From contig NZ_LT669939.1 of NCBI RefSeq assembly GCF_900128505.1, positions 1 to 64,000 of the forward strand: a DNA stretch of 64,000 nucleotides, read 5' to 3'. Shown here in pieces: positions 43,038 through 53,086 of the stretch. The first letter of the stretch is position 1, and every line of letters begins with the position of its first letter. This DNA is from Parabacteroides timonensis (GTDB taxonomy: Bacteria; Bacteroidota; Bacteroidia; Bacteroidales; Tannerellaceae). The notes under the pieces are model-generated. The model did not search any database and was not told the DNA's origin. It saw only the letters and a list, made by a program, of their open reading frames with translations. Both the position numbers and the translations under genes were made by a program.

Positions 43038-46000
43038 TTATTCAGGTAAATAGTTTTTATAATCATCTGTCACCTCCGGGTCGATGACCGGACGTACAGA
43101 ATAGGTCATGCAACGCCTATAGGTATCATTTGTAGTGGAGGTTAAACTCCATCCCGAAGAAGCTCCTATAGAATTGAGCAGGTAAGAGCCGGCATGAGTT
43201 CTGCTTCTGCCCTGCGCCACGGCAAAGAAGACTTCATTTTTTCCAGACTTTCCATCCATGAAACTGCCGTCATAAATAGTTCCGGGAGACGGTGTTTCTA
43301 GACCGTTAGGGTCATTTGAATAATAATATGCGACTTTCAGTGTGATAGCCTCTTTCTGGGACATAATCCTAAATCCATAGGGAGAAGGGTCGAACACGGT
43401 TTTCCCGCCGACATCCTCCGGTTTTCCCGTCCTGGCAGGCCGGTTCCAAGGATACAGGAACACCCAGCGTTCATCGAAATGATCAGGTGTCCGATGTGGA
43501 AAACATTCATACAGCCAAAAGCTTTGATGGGAGACGATCGCATTCGGTTTTTCAATGCTCTGCCTCATCGTCATAGCGGCTCCTCTGGCTTTTTGGGCAT
43601 CATCCAGACCATAATTCACGTCGTTGCCCCTCTGTTCCCAAAGGAAATCAAAAGACTTCCCATTTCCATCGTAAAAGTTCACATTTTCCTGTACAGCATA
43701 CGCAGGGAACGGATCTTTCCTGCCCCACTGGTATTGCATGCCGAATTCTCTATACTTACTTTTATCATACTCGGAGTGGACCTCCTCATAAGCGCCCAGC
43801 AGATGCGACATCAATTGGACTTCTCCTGCTCCTCCCTCACTGCCCGGCTTATTAATTTTAATGAGCGTCCTCACAGTCGGGTATTCCTCCACAATCCAGA
43901 TATGCCAGGACCAAAGTGTCGGATTTCCCTTGATTTTTCCTGATTTAACTTCTATCAGCACATTTCCTGGTTTCTGACCGGGCTTGACATAGATATATGA
44001 ATTGGGACCAGCCCCTCCCTGCTCGGACAGCTCAGCAAGTCCTGCTCTTCTTATATCGTTCTGTTCACCCGGCTCTTGAATGTCTGTCCACACGATGTTG
44101 GCCGTCCAGTCGTCATCCGTGTCCAACTTATTCAGCATAAAATCCGATCTACTTCCTGGAAGAGCTTTCTTCCCTCCCAAGAGAGCATCGTGATCCAGAA
44201 GCATATTATAATAATCATAGGCGGTGTTCACCCGCGAAACGGGGATAAAGATACCTTGCTTCGATCCGGCTTTGACCATGTAAGTATTCGCCTCGGGTTG
44301 TACTATTCCGGAAACCAACTCCACAAGGAACTCCCTTTCTGGGAAAAGCCCTTCAGGGGAATAAATCTTGAACTTTGCCTTACCGGAGAAAAGGCGCGAG
44401 ACCGTGAAATCGTCAACAACCGTGAAAGGAACCGGTTTTCCAGAAAGGGAAGGATCCATCTCATAGAAAGGAGCGAACGGCTCTATCACATCACCTGCTC
44501 CGTTATCGGACAAAGCCGAAACCAGTTCGATCTTGTATTCGCTATTGGCCTTGACATAATACTGCTTCTCTTGGCCGTCCATCAGATATATACAATTGTT
44601 GGCGACCAACAATGACTGATGTAAGAATTTGTCAAAGAAAGGAATGGCATTATATTCTTTCTGTAAGAGGCTAAGTTTTCTCGATGCGCTTCTATCGGTT
44701 CCCGCATGTGTAACGGTGAAGATATAAGTAGTATTAAAATTATCGAAATACTCCAGATTCTCCGTGATATCGGGAGCTGTCACCGTGTATCTCCATATCC
44801 CTCCCGCAAGTTGATCCGCTTTTTCTATTTTGAACGGGTTGGCGGCTTCGGCATGGAAAACGGGTTCCAGGTCATGAGGCTCTGTCTTCACATAGAAAGT
44901 GACCTTGGCACCGGCCTCTTCCGCCGTAAGCGTTCGTCCGTCTTTCATTATCACCTTACCAGGCTGCCCATAGCTCTCGCCGTACTGGTTGACCTCAATA
45001 AACTCCAGCGGCCGGCTGCACGCCTCGTCCGCGAAGATCCGTAGGGTGACATTGATATCCTTGGACTGCTCAAAGCCAAGGAACCATTTCATACGGCCCG
45101 CTTTCACATAAGCGGCTTTCAGCGCATTCTGGGCATCTTCTGTTTTTTCCGGCCACGTGCGGTCCGTGTCCACCTGCTCCGTGACCGTAAAGGTCACGAT
45201 TTTCTCGTCGATCGGTGCTGACTTTCCTGGTTCCGAGGGTTTTATGGAATAGCTGATCCACGCGGGCAGCCCCTCTACCGTGAACCCCTCGGGCCAGGAA
45301 GTCTGCACTTTCGCCGTCAGGCTACCTCCCTCCCTATAAAAAGTGAAATGATCATCGCTGACCCCCAGCATATATTGCCCGTCATACTGTACATTGGACA
45401 TTGTGGACTCGTTCCATACCACGACATTGTACATGATATTGGCGGCCGGCCCTTTCTTTGCGTCCTCTTCCGTGTCGAATCCCGGGCCACCCACCGCCGT
45501 GATGTTCACCAAGTAACGGTGGTTTCGCAGTAAGGGCAGGTACTCGTATGCAGCGTCGGCCTCGGTTCCCATACGTTTCAAATAGTCTATCCGGAAGAAT
45601 GTCTCCTTGTCGGGACGACTCTTGTCCGCGCCGGTCAGTCCGACAACGATATAGGGGCGTCTCAAGTAATTTTCCGTATCCTCTTCCGGGATCGTCTCTC
45701 CGTTGGCTCCTTGCGTGGCACCTGTCGGCGTGTTGACCGCCTCTGGGACATAGACTTCACGCAATAATATTTTCTCATCCACTATGGCGGATGTCCTGTC
45801 GGTCCTTCCTGTCACGGCCGGAGCGGGATCAGGAATGGAAGGCTGTTTCGCCTTTCTATTGGCCTGATCCCAATAAGTCTCGCTCTCGAACGGAGAGATC
45901 CGCCCTATTGTGTTGGTGTTATAAAAAAACACCTTGGTCAGCGTTATCCCCTCAATGCCCTCGGCTTTCTCGTCAAACGTGGAAGCCCCTTCCGACGTGT

Positions 46001-46637
46001 CACTCAGTTTAAGCCCTACATCCACACGTGCCACGGCACGGATCAGGTAGATGGTCCCGAGTTTTGGAACGGCGCCGGAACCGTGATCCACCTTGATCGG
46101 ATCCGAGACTCCCCACATCGGGAGCTCCCCGTCCTTCCATTCCCCCTTGTCGGGCATGGAGAATGTGAAAAGTTCCATAATCTCTTCCCGTGTTTTTCCG
46201 GTCCACTCTTCCGCCCCGGCCTCATCTGACGCGGCGATATTGGCCAGCATCACGAAAGTGCTGGTATTGCCCGAAGGGGTATTTTTCGCCAGCAGGGTCA
46301 TGGTACCCTTGCTTTTTTTATCATCCGGATTGCTGGAAGGAATGAAAGATGTCACTTTAGCCTCGTATGAGAACTTGTCGTCCTTGTCAAACACAAGTAC
46401 TCTGATCTTCTCCGCCACCGTCGCGTTCTCTCCCTCCGGCGTAAGGGAGCGGGTTAAAGGATTCCGGAGCCCAAGCCCTTCGACAGACATAGAGACAGAT
46501 CTCCAACCATCCTTGGCCGGCACTTCCGTTCCGCTGTTTCCACGCTCATCAAGGGGGTCACTGCAGCCTTGTATGAGAGGGATTCCCATAAATATCGCCA
46601 ATAAAGCGAATATCAAAGTGTAATGTTTGATTCTCAT
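43038..46637 (-). CDS. Large fimbrial tip/shaft lipoprotein with FISUMP-like C-terminus
   Basis: The start at ATG 46637 (MRIKHYTLIFALLAIFMGIP) gives 1199 residues and a lipoprotein signal (LIQGC). The N-terminal 450 residues are fimbrillin-like (EKIRVLVFDKDDKFSY, YLPLLRNHRYLVNITAVGG). The middle has BACON-type beta repeats (WPEGFTVEGLPAWISYSI). The C-terminal 200 residues resemble FISUMP domains (MQYQWGRKDPFPAYA, FDPSPYGFRIMS, RTHAGSYLLNSIGASSGWSL), where DPCP is usual but DPSP is seen. It is the last structural gene of the Mfa-type operon and probably sits at the fimbrial tip. Confidence 0.8.
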   Translation of the reverse strand: MRIKHYTLIFALLAIFMGIPLIQGCSDPLDERGNSGTEVPAKDGWRSVSMSVEGLGLRNPLTRSLTPEGENATVAEKIRVLVFDKDDKFSYEAKVTSFIPSSNPDDKKSKGTMTLLAKNTPSGNTSTFVMLANIAASDEAGAEEWTGKTREEIMELFTFSMPDKGEWKDGELPMWGVSDPIKVDHGSGAVPKLGTIYLIRAVARVDVGLKLSDTSEGASTFDEKAEGIEGITLTKVFFYNTNTIGRISPFESETYWDQANRKAKQPSIPDPAPAVTGRTDRTSAIVDEKILLREVYVPEAVNTPTGATQGANGETIPEEDTENYLRRPYIVVGLTGADKSRPDKETFFRIDYLKRMGTEADAAYEYLPLLRNHRYLVNITAVGGPGFDTEEDAKKGPAANIMYNVVVWNESTMSNVQYDGQYMLGVSDDHFTFYREGGSLTAKVQTSWPEGFTVEGLPAWISYSIKPSEPGKSAPIDEKIVTFTVTEQVDTDRTWPEKTEDAQNALKAAYVKAGRMKWFLGFEQSKDINVTLRIFADEACSRPLEFIEVNQYGESYGQPGKVIMKDGRTLTAEEAGAKVTFYVKTEPHDLEPVFHAEAANPFKIEKADQLAGGIWRYTVTAPDITENLEYFDNFNTTYIFTVTHAGTDRSASRKLSLLQKEYNAIPFFDKFLHQSLLVANNCIYLMDGQEKQYYVKANSEYKIELVSALSDNGAGDVIEPFAPFYEMDPSLSGKPVPFTVVDDFTVSRLFSGKAKFKIYSPEGLFPEREFLVELVSGIVQPEANTYMVKAGSKQGIFIPVSRVNTAYDYYNMLLDHDALLGGKKALPGSRSDFMLNKLDTDDDWTANIVWTDIQEPGEQNDIRRAGLAELSEQGGAGPNSYIYVKPGQKPGNVLIEVKSGKIKGNPTLWSWHIWIVEEYPTVRTLIKINKPGSEGGAGEVQLMSHLLGAYEEVHSEYDKSKYREFGMQYQWGRKDPFPAYAVQENVNFYDGNGKSFDFLWEQRGNDVNYGLDDAQKARGAAMTMRQSIEKPNAIVSHQSFWLYECFPHRTPDHFDERWVFLYPWNRPARTGKPEDVGGKTVFDPSPYGFRIMSQKEAITLKVAYYYSNDPNGLETPSPGTIYDGSFMDGKSGKNEVFFAVAQGRSRTHAGSYLLNSIGASSGWSLTSTTNDTYRRCMTYSVRPVIDPEVTDDYKNYLPE

Positions 46638-46689
46638 ATATTTATTTTTTAACTGTTTTTCTTTTTGATGACATGAGTGGGCATCTTTG

Positions 46690-47943
46690 TTACCAAGGAA
46701 TAGCCACCTTCGTATCCTCCCATTCATCCACGACAACATCGTACTCCATGTTCTTGGTTCCTTTTAGCGTGGAGAAGACACGGTAAATGGTATTACGGCG
46801 AATATTGTAATATGCCTTGTCATCCTGCTTGAGATCCGGGTTATGAAGCTCGATCTTATACGTCTCATCGGGGTCTCCCGTCCGGTAATCAATAGATAAC
46901 ACCAAAGCCAACGCCTCATCCTTTCCTTTCCTGTAGCCCCCCGGAGCCACATAGATGTAATTACGCGTCTCTCCCGTATACGGGAGCAGCCTTTCTTTAC
47001 ATTTGGCCACAAAGGCGGATTCTCCGGAGCCCTCGTTGGCGCCTTCATGGAAACTGGGCCTATCCGGTAACAACAGGGGTTCTCCCGCATAATCCACCCC
47101 CCTGATCATCGGACTTCCCCCGCCGGTAGCGGTGTATTCCTCGGCGGAAGGCAGGACAGAATAACCGCTGGTCTCATTATTTAGAGTGAGTTTCGTCACT
47201 ATGGAAAGAGGCAACAGAGGAGACAGATAGTTGCCTTCGTCATCAACCGTTGTAAGAATGAACTCGACACGAGCATGCATGCGTTCCAGAAGTATGCTGG
47301 GGGAAAGGGTCACCCTATTATTGCCGCCCATATTGTCCGGAACAAGGAAGTTGCATTGGCCTGTCATGGGAAGATATTTCCGGTTTTCGCCTTTCAGATC
47401 GTCGGACGTGAAAATTTCGGTTTTCTCCGTCAGCTGTTTTGGATCAGGAATTATATGTTCCTCCTGGATCTTTTTTAGTCCGGATTCGCAATTGACCAAT
47501 AAGATAAAATTATAATTGCCACCCATCAACTCCAGATCCAAAGCTATATCAGAGTTCCCTGCATTTATTCCGCCCATCTCTCTCATCTCAAAATGGTCAA
47601 TGCCGGTTATGCCCGCCAGCGGATTGGCCGTGCCTTGAGGATGATAGAAAATGACTTTTTCAGGAGATGTCCCGATGTCCTTATAAGCGAAGAGGAGAAC
47701 ATGCTTGACGGTTTTCTCATATTCCTCCGCACCGATATAGTTCTCTTTCCATCCCCCCTCAGAACGCACAGGGACTTTCGTCATCCGGGAAGCATCGGTG
47801 CCCTTATTCATTTCTGCCACGATCCGGATGGGAATACCCGGGACGGATTTTTTCATATCTTCCGTATCAGGCAAGCACCCGGCCAATTGTACAATCGACA
47901 CGCAGGCCACAGTCAACAACCTTATCACAGTTCCGTATTTCAT
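46690..47943 (-). CDS. Fimbrillin-family lipoprotein, minor subunit
   Basis: The 417-residue protein has a lipoprotein signal (VSIVQLAGC) and an Mfa-type fimbrillin fold: KTVKHVLLFAYKD, GGNYNFILLVNCESG, ILLERMHARVEFIL, and C-terminal RRNTIYRVFSTLKG and EYDVVVDEWEDTKV. Tip or minor subunits in P. gingivalis-type operons look like this. It lies between the FimB/Mfa2-type anchor gene and the large tip gene, 51-52 bp from each. Confidence 0.8.
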   Translation of the reverse strand: MKYGTVIRLLTVACVSIVQLAGCLPDTEDMKKSVPGIPIRIVAEMNKGTDASRMTKVPVRSEGGWKENYIGAEEYEKTVKHVLLFAYKDIGTSPEKVIFYHPQGTANPLAGITGIDHFEMREMGGINAGNSDIALDLELMGGNYNFILLVNCESGLKKIQEEHIIPDPKQLTEKTEIFTSDDLKGENRKYLPMTGQCNFLVPDNMGGNNRVTLSPSILLERMHARVEFILTTVDDEGNYLSPLLPLSIVTKLTLNNETSGYSVLPSAEEYTATGGGSPMIRGVDYAGEPLLLPDRPSFHEGANEGSGESAFVAKCKERLLPYTGETRNYIYVAPGGYRKGKDEALALVLSIDYRTGDPDETYKIELHNPDLKQDDKAYYNIRRNTIYRVFSTLKGTKNMEYDVVVDEWEDTKVAIPW

Positions 47944-47994
47944 TATATCTCGTTTTTATAATAATCTCAATTCCTTTCTGATGCCACACGGATC

Positions 47995-48984
47995 TTAAAT
48001 CTGTCCCGACATGATATCAGCATCTAATTCTACAGGACGGGAAACGACATTCCAGTCCAAAACGGTCGCCTGTACCAGCGTCCATGTACTCTTCTCATAC
48101 TTAAGCTTCAAGGTTATGGGAAAATCATGCTCACACTCCAGACTATACGGAGGTTCACCCGAATCACCCCGAAACATGATTATATCATCTACCAGCTTGG
48201 CTGTATAAAGGGTCTCCCCGGTTGTCTTGTTAACCAAGGATACGAGTGCGTTCCTGCCTTCCTCCAGCTTCATCAACGTAAAGTCTGCTTTTACTCCCCC
48301 TTCTGCATCACGTCTGGCCTCGGCCACATACTCAAAACGTTCGCAAAATGCGATCTGTCCGTTAAAATCATAAACCCCGTTGTCATCTTCTATCTTGATG
48401 ATGAAATCCTCATCCATAGGGAATAGATCAGGAATGGATCTGATGGTAAAATGTACCCGGTATGTCAATTCCCGCATATTGAAGGATACCCGCTCATATA
48501 CGCTTCCCATATCATCCCAATTTTCCAGCGATAAGGAAGCGAGTCCGACGTATAAAGGCCCGGGCATTGAAGATATTCGCCTATCTTTCAACCGCAACGC
48601 AACCCACATTTCCTGCTTGGTCGTAACGCCGTCCTTAAAACTTGAAAAATCATAGGCCTCCAGGTCGTAACCTCCCCATGCGACAAACGTAAGTTTCCCC
48701 ATATACCGCAATGTGACGGGCAAGGAATAATCTGCCGAAAGAACCGCTTTTTTATCGGAAAATTCGCCCACCAGCACATCTTTCTCATCAAAGGCAAATA
48801 TCCGGACCTGCCTGATATCTGACGGATAATCGGGAAATTGTTCGCAAGGGGTCTGGCTGTAAAAATGGAAATTGACGCCTTGCGGACAACCGCTCAAGTC
48901 ATCGAATACGGCAGAATCGCAACCTATAAGACAACAGGCTAGCAACATGATAAATGTGACAGGATGTACGCTTCTGATTCTCAT
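47995..48984 (-). CDS. FimB/Mfa2-family fimbrial anchor subunit
   Basis: The 329-residue lipoprotein (LLACCLIGC) has the family signature DDLSGCPQGVNFHFYS after the lipobox, then RQVRIFAFDEKDVLVGEF and a C-terminal beta part with ATVLDWNVVSRPVEL. In Porphyromonas Mfa2 anchors the fimbria and limits its length. It follows the major subunit by 140 bp, with an imperfect hairpin in that gap. Confidence 0.88.
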   Translation of the reverse strand: MRIRSVHPVTFIMLLACCLIGCDSAVFDDLSGCPQGVNFHFYSQTPCEQFPDYPSDIRQVRIFAFDEKDVLVGEFSDKKAVLSADYSLPVTLRYMGKLTFVAWGGYDLEAYDFSSFKDGVTTKQEMWVALRLKDRRISSMPGPLYVGLASLSLENWDDMGSVYERVSFNMRELTYRVHFTIRSIPDLFPMDEDFIIKIEDDNGVYDFNGQIAFCERFEYVAEARRDAEGGVKADFTLMKLEEGRNALVSLVNKTTGETLYTAKLVDDIIMFRGDSGEPPYSLECEHDFPITLKLKYEKSTWTLVQATVLDWNVVSRPVELDADIMSGQI

Positions 48985-49048
48985 TTGATATAGATTATAT
49001 TTGGATTATTAACCGTTTTGAGGTCAAACTGTTTGTCTATTGGAGAAA

Positions 49049-49070
49049 GAAGGAGAAAAACTCCCCCTTC
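49049..49070 (-). promoter_or_regulatory. Possible attenuator between major and anchor subunits
   Basis: GAAGGAG and CTCCCCCTTC form an imperfect hairpin in the 140-bp gap. It could lower expression of downstream minor subunits relative to the major one. The pairing is imperfect and no T-run is clear. Confidence 0.3.
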
Positions 49071-49124
49071 CCTCTCTAAAGGTTATGTAAAAAGTTATTA
49101 GATGAACTCTCCTTTACCTAAATA

Positions 49125-50648
49125 TCACTCAAGAACGACATCACGTGAAACAAGGTTCCACTGGAGTACTTTGGCCTCGACACGCATGTAGGTCTCTTCT
49201 TTCTCGATATCCGGATTTTCAGGGTCAGTCGGTTCGGTCGGATCTGTCGGCTCCGGCAGGTACGGGTCTTTAGGATCAGAAGGGTCCCACGGCATTCCCA
49301 ATCCCTGAAAAGCCGTAATTGTCAGGAGATAGGTATTGTTACGGCGAACATCAGCATTCACAACCGTCTTTCCTTCAGTATCCGTTTGACGGTTCCACAA
49401 CGCACGGTATGCGCACCTTCCATTAGTATATGTATAGGCTTTTTGATTTGGACTCAACTGGCTTTTCTGCGCGGCTTCCTTGCTGGCATAGATAAGACCA
49501 TCACCTTCACCTCGATAGAATGTTGTTCCTTTTTGATAATTAGTCTCTTTAACCAATTTTCCATCTTCAAGCTTCCATACTTCATTCGGAATATAAGTAG
49601 CATAGATTTTGGCATAAGGCAAACGGTAGAAACCGAAATTCTTATTTGCAGGAGTGAATTGTGCCTTGTCTACAGAATTCTCCAAGAAATAAATACCTGC
49701 TCCATTCTTTGCTTCAGCAGCACTTGCAGAAACGCTTTTGGCCTCGTACATACCCAGATTATCCACAGTTCCGTTTTCCGGCAGGATATTCCCTAAACGG
49801 ATCAGATGTTCCTTGGCCGATCCATTTGGATCTTTAGCATTCTCGAAATCGGCATATCCATCAATCGCCGATACAAATTCCGCGTAAAGTCCGTCAGCTC
49901 CGATTGTACGCTCTCCCGCATGATTACGGAACAGATATGTTTTTACGGCACCGTTGATAGCAGCATACATGATGTCATCAAGAGCAACTTTCCCCTTATT
50001 ATCTACGGTCGTTTCTACCAAAGCATCACCCTTTGCGACTAATCCTTGTGCCACGACACGTTCCACATCAAAGGAGAATACATTTTGAGCTTCACTTGTG
50101 CCTGTTTTGGCAGTTTCCTCACTGATGTCAGGAGCAATGGTTCTCTGTTCGGCTTTCGAAGTCATGACAAACTTATCATCCGTAGCAAGGGCCTTAATGT
50201 TTTCTACTGCTTCAGCTGCATTACCGAACACATTGTCCGAAGCTGTCACAATATCGATTGTAATAGAACCCTTGTTAAACAACAACGCCATCGATTGTGG
50301 ACCAGGATTGGTTTTCCATGGAGCAACCGTAAAGATACCGGAACCTGCTGTTGTTTCCCAAAATTTATCGGCTTCATCAGGCGCTGTCCCCAACGTCCAA
50401 GTTAAAGACCGATCGTTCGAGAGAAGCTGTAATTCCGAAAGTTTGCTCTCCGCTTCTCTTCCCCCGTAATCTTCCTGTTTGTCATTTACCGCTTTGGTTG
50501 TCACATCTTTCACAGTGGAAATGTACATTCCGGCGAATGTACTTCCTCCGGTAGGATTCTCTACCGGAGGAATATCGTCATTATTACAGGCTGTCATGCC
50601 TAAACCTAAGACCGCAACGCCTGCTAAAAGAAATTTGTTTACTTTCAT
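49125..50648 (-). CDS. Mfa1-family major fimbrial subunit
   Basis: The 507-residue lipoprotein (GLGMTAC, Cys21) carries Mfa1-type features: TFAGMYISTVKDVTTKAVND after the lipobox, VESKLSELQLLS-like text, an Arg before the mature strand (a gingipain-type trypsin-like processing site in relatives), and C-terminal RNNTYLLTITAFQGLG and VEAKVLQWNLVSRDVVLE. It polymerises by donor-strand exchange outside the cell. It stands after the DUF3868 gene and before the anchor. Confidence 0.88.
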   Translation of the reverse strand: MKVNKFLLAGVAVLGLGMTACNNDDIPPVENPTGGSTFAGMYISTVKDVTTKAVNDKQEDYGGREAESKLSELQLLSNDRSLTWTLGTAPDEADKFWETTAGSGIFTVAPWKTNPGPQSMALLFNKGSITIDIVTASDNVFGNAAEAVENIKALATDDKFVMTSKAEQRTIAPDISEETAKTGTSEAQNVFSFDVERVVAQGLVAKGDALVETTVDNKGKVALDDIMYAAINGAVKTYLFRNHAGERTIGADGLYAEFVSAIDGYADFENAKDPNGSAKEHLIRLGNILPENGTVDNLGMYEAKSVSASAAEAKNGAGIYFLENSVDKAQFTPANKNFGFYRLPYAKIYATYIPNEVWKLEDGKLVKETNYQKGTTFYRGEGDGLIYASKEAAQKSQLSPNQKAYTYTNGRCAYRALWNRQTDTEGKTVVNADVRRNNTYLLTITAFQGLGMPWDPSDPKDPYLPEPTDPTEPTDPENPDIEKEETYMRVEAKVLQWNLVSRDVVLE

Positions 50649-50703
50649 AACTTAACAGTTTAGTGAATAAATAAATTAAATATTGTTATATAAAGTCTTA
50701 ACT

Positions 50704-52188
50704 TTATTCATAAGCATCTTCGCCATAGAAAGCTCTGGCACGGTCATCTCCCTGTTTATAAGCCTCCTTCAGCAGTTTTTCAGCCTTCTTCCAGTCCCCT
50801 TTAATATGATAGGCGACCGCCATCGGGTAAAGAGCCCGGCTATCGTTCCTCACACCGCTCAACACCCGTAAGGCACTATCCGCCTTTTTCTCATATTTTA
50901 GCAAGGCGTTGGCATAGTTCAAGATCGCCACCACGTCCCCGGGAAACTGTTCGTACGCCTTCCGGAAAACAGGGAGAGGGCTCTCCCCTTGGATAAGATA
51001 TATTTCCGAGAGCTGGTACATCTCGTGTGAACTCAGGCACTCCGGCTTCACGGCAAATATTCCAGGTAACTCCTCCTGAGTATAAGCCCTTACGTCGAAA
51101 CAGAAACGAAAGGTCGTACGGCGGAGTTGCGGATAAAACTCATTCAATAGGCTGTCATAGGTCTTGCCGTTGTCCAAATTCCGTATGGCGGACTCCCGTT
51201 CCGTATCCGTTGGATACCGACTTATAATAGACAACACCTCTTCTTTATTGGATAGAGAAGAAATGCTTACGAGCTTTTTAAGGCCCTCCCAGTCCTCCCC
51301 GACACCGACCGTCCGATAAATCGCAGCCTTTTTAAGTCCGGAATATTTTCTGGAGATATAATTTGAGAGCGCAAGGGTACGTCCTTCCGCCAATGATCGG
51401 TTATATTCTGATTGACCCTCGGGAGAAGCGAAGCCCTCTATGAGGACCTCTTTCAACTCGACCCCTTTTATGCCCAGATTTCTCGATATGAAGCCTTCCA
51501 GCCGGGCGAGCTCTTGTCCGTTATTAGCGAAAGCCTTTCTCAGTTCGTAACTCGCCACGGGAAAAGTGACCTTGCAGTCAAAGGAGTCTTTATAATACTT
51601 GACCACCATCTTTTCCGGCTCGAGGAAATCATACACATAATCCTCCTCCTTGAAAACATGCTGGTCAATAACAGCCACAGTGCCTTGATTTTCACGTATG
51701 CCACAATCAAAACAACCTAATAATTCCTCTCTAACCACGACATGGCCATCCGCCATCCAGCGCTCAAACGGGACGGATTCCTGAAAGGAAATCCCCTGCT
51801 CCTGCATGTCCGAAAAAGGATAGAGCTTATTGTCGAAGTGCGATGTCCTGAAATTTTCACCAAGCGCCTTCGAGCGCATAATGGCCTTATATCGTATTCT
51901 GCCCGCTATGCTGACGGGCGTAAAATCAATCCTCTTATCCCCGGAGACGGAAACTATGGATGGATAAATGACAAGAGCTTCCTGTGCCCCCAACCGGGTC
52001 ACAGCGTCCACATGCAGGGATAAACACAGTTTTTTCCCGTCCGCACTTCGCTTGATCCCCACATCATATCCCCAATGTAATGATGAAATGTTCCGCTCAA
52101 CGACCTCTTGAGCCAGCCCGGATATAACCGTCAAACCAAGGCCGGCCCAGACTGCTGATAGTTTTATATAATAATGTATTGATCTCAT
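50704..52188 (-). CDS. DUF3868/OmpA-like protein of the Mfa operon
   Basis: The 494-residue protein has a signal peptide and the DUF3868 N-terminal part (VGIKRSADGKKLCLSLHVDA), an OmpA-like segment (EVLIEGFASPEGQSEYNRSL) and a TPR-like C-terminal tail (YPMAVAYHIKGDWKKAEKLL). Gene order and architecture match the gene at 1-1241, so the window contains two paralogous loci. A role in anchoring fimbriae to the cell wall is inferred. Confidence 0.85.
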   Translation of the reverse strand: MRSIHYYIKLSAVWAGLGLTVISGLAQEVVERNISSLHWGYDVGIKRSADGKKLCLSLHVDAVTRLGAQEALVIYPSIVSVSGDKRIDFTPVSIAGRIRYKAIMRSKALGENFRTSHFDNKLYPFSDMQEQGISFQESVPFERWMADGHVVVREELLGCFDCGIRENQGTVAVIDQHVFKEEDYVYDFLEPEKMVVKYYKDSFDCKVTFPVASYELRKAFANNGQELARLEGFISRNLGIKGVELKEVLIEGFASPEGQSEYNRSLAEGRTLALSNYISRKYSGLKKAAIYRTVGVGEDWEGLKKLVSISSLSNKEEVLSIISRYPTDTERESAIRNLDNGKTYDSLLNEFYPQLRRTTFRFCFDVRAYTQEELPGIFAVKPECLSSHEMYQLSEIYLIQGESPLPVFRKAYEQFPGDVVAILNYANALLKYEKKADSALRVLSGVRNDSRALYPMAVAYHIKGDWKKAEKLLKEAYKQGDDRARAFYGEDAYE

Positions 52189-52234
52189 GACTTCATGTTT
52201 TTATATCCTACACTTGTTTTACCCAAAGCCTGTT

Positions 52235-52831
52235 TCATTTAAGTATATAAATAATGGAGAAAGAGGCTCTTGTCGGACCGAAGTAATCGGCTCCTCCATT
52301 CCCTGTCCTTTGTCCGCAAGCCGTACATTTGAACTTGTCATATCTCACATGCGCATATCCTATCCCCAAGGCGACTTCAAGGCTGAACCTGTTGGATAAA
52401 ATCCAATGATAACCAGCACTGATTCCACCACCATAGAAATAGCCCTCATAACGATACGCTTTCATCTCTTTATGCTTGTTTTGGAGAATAAAAGGGATGT
52501 TTATCCCACCGACATTCATCTGGCCTCCATGCGCATGCAGTCCCAAAAAACAACCGTTAAACCTCTCGCAAGTCCAATATCGCATCTCGGGTTGCACAAG
52601 CCAATGGCTCCATTTCCTTGTCTTGTATCCGTCGACAGTGGCATCGTTCTCATAGAAGAAAAAATTCATACCCACCTGGGTATCCAAGGTCCATTTTTCC
52701 CCCAGAGAAAACTCCAGCGAGAGGTTGGGAGTCAACAGCACATCATATATGAGATTATTCTTTATCGCAATCTTTTGAGAGAAAGCCTGCAAATTGAATA
52801 ATAGGAAGAAGAAAAAAATGTTTTTTTTCAT
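52235..52831 (-). CDS. DUF3575 protein, first gene of the Mfa operon
   Basis: The start at ATG 52831 (MKKNIFFFFLLFNLQAFSQK) gives a signal peptide and about 198 residues; an upstream in-frame start at 52864 adds 11 residues and is less likely. DUF3575 features: NNLIYDVLLTPNLSLEFSLG, VQPEMRYWTCERF, and a CTACG cysteine pair near the end. It is a paralogue of 1256-1852. A promoter box lies 62 bp upstream. Confidence 0.85.
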   Translation of the reverse strand: MKKNIFFFFLLFNLQAFSQKIAIKNNLIYDVLLTPNLSLEFSLGEKWTLDTQVGMNFFFYENDATVDGYKTRKWSHWLVQPEMRYWTCERFNGCFLGLHAHGGQMNVGGINIPFILQNKHKEMKAYRYEGYFYGGGISAGYHWILSNRFSLEVALGIGYAHVRYDKFKCTACGQRTGNGGADYFGPTRASFSIIYILK

Positions 52832-52892
52832 TTTGACACTGATTATTTTTATCACCCGAACCACTTATTTTCCAATTGTTAATTTTATGACG

Positions 52893-52900
52893 CAAAATTA
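52893..52900 (-). promoter_or_regulatory. Bacteroides-type -7 box of the Mfa operon
   Basis: The minus strand reads TAATTTTG, a TAnnTTTG match 62 bp before the DUF3575 start. A direct repeat TGTAACA (about 52913-52930, read TGTGTAACAGGTGTAACA on the minus strand) lies just upstream and may bind a regulator. No inverted repeats flank this promoter, in contrast to the locus at 1971-2402. Confidence 0.5.
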
Positions 52901-53086
52901 CAAAGGCATGATGTTACACCTGTTACACAAAATAGACAACAGATTACCTATAAATGCCATTCTGAATAAATTATACCTAATATAAAATGAACGGGCAGTC
53001 TTTGATGATATCTATCTTCCACATGTAGTAATAAAATGAAATTTCAGAACAACACGAAGTCAGATCAAATCTATGAGCCGTATTGT

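Noticed and set aside
52818..52836. CAAAATGAAAA at the start of the DUF3575 gene
   Set aside because: It is the start codon context (M-K-K) of an AT-rich signal peptide, without a partner half-site.
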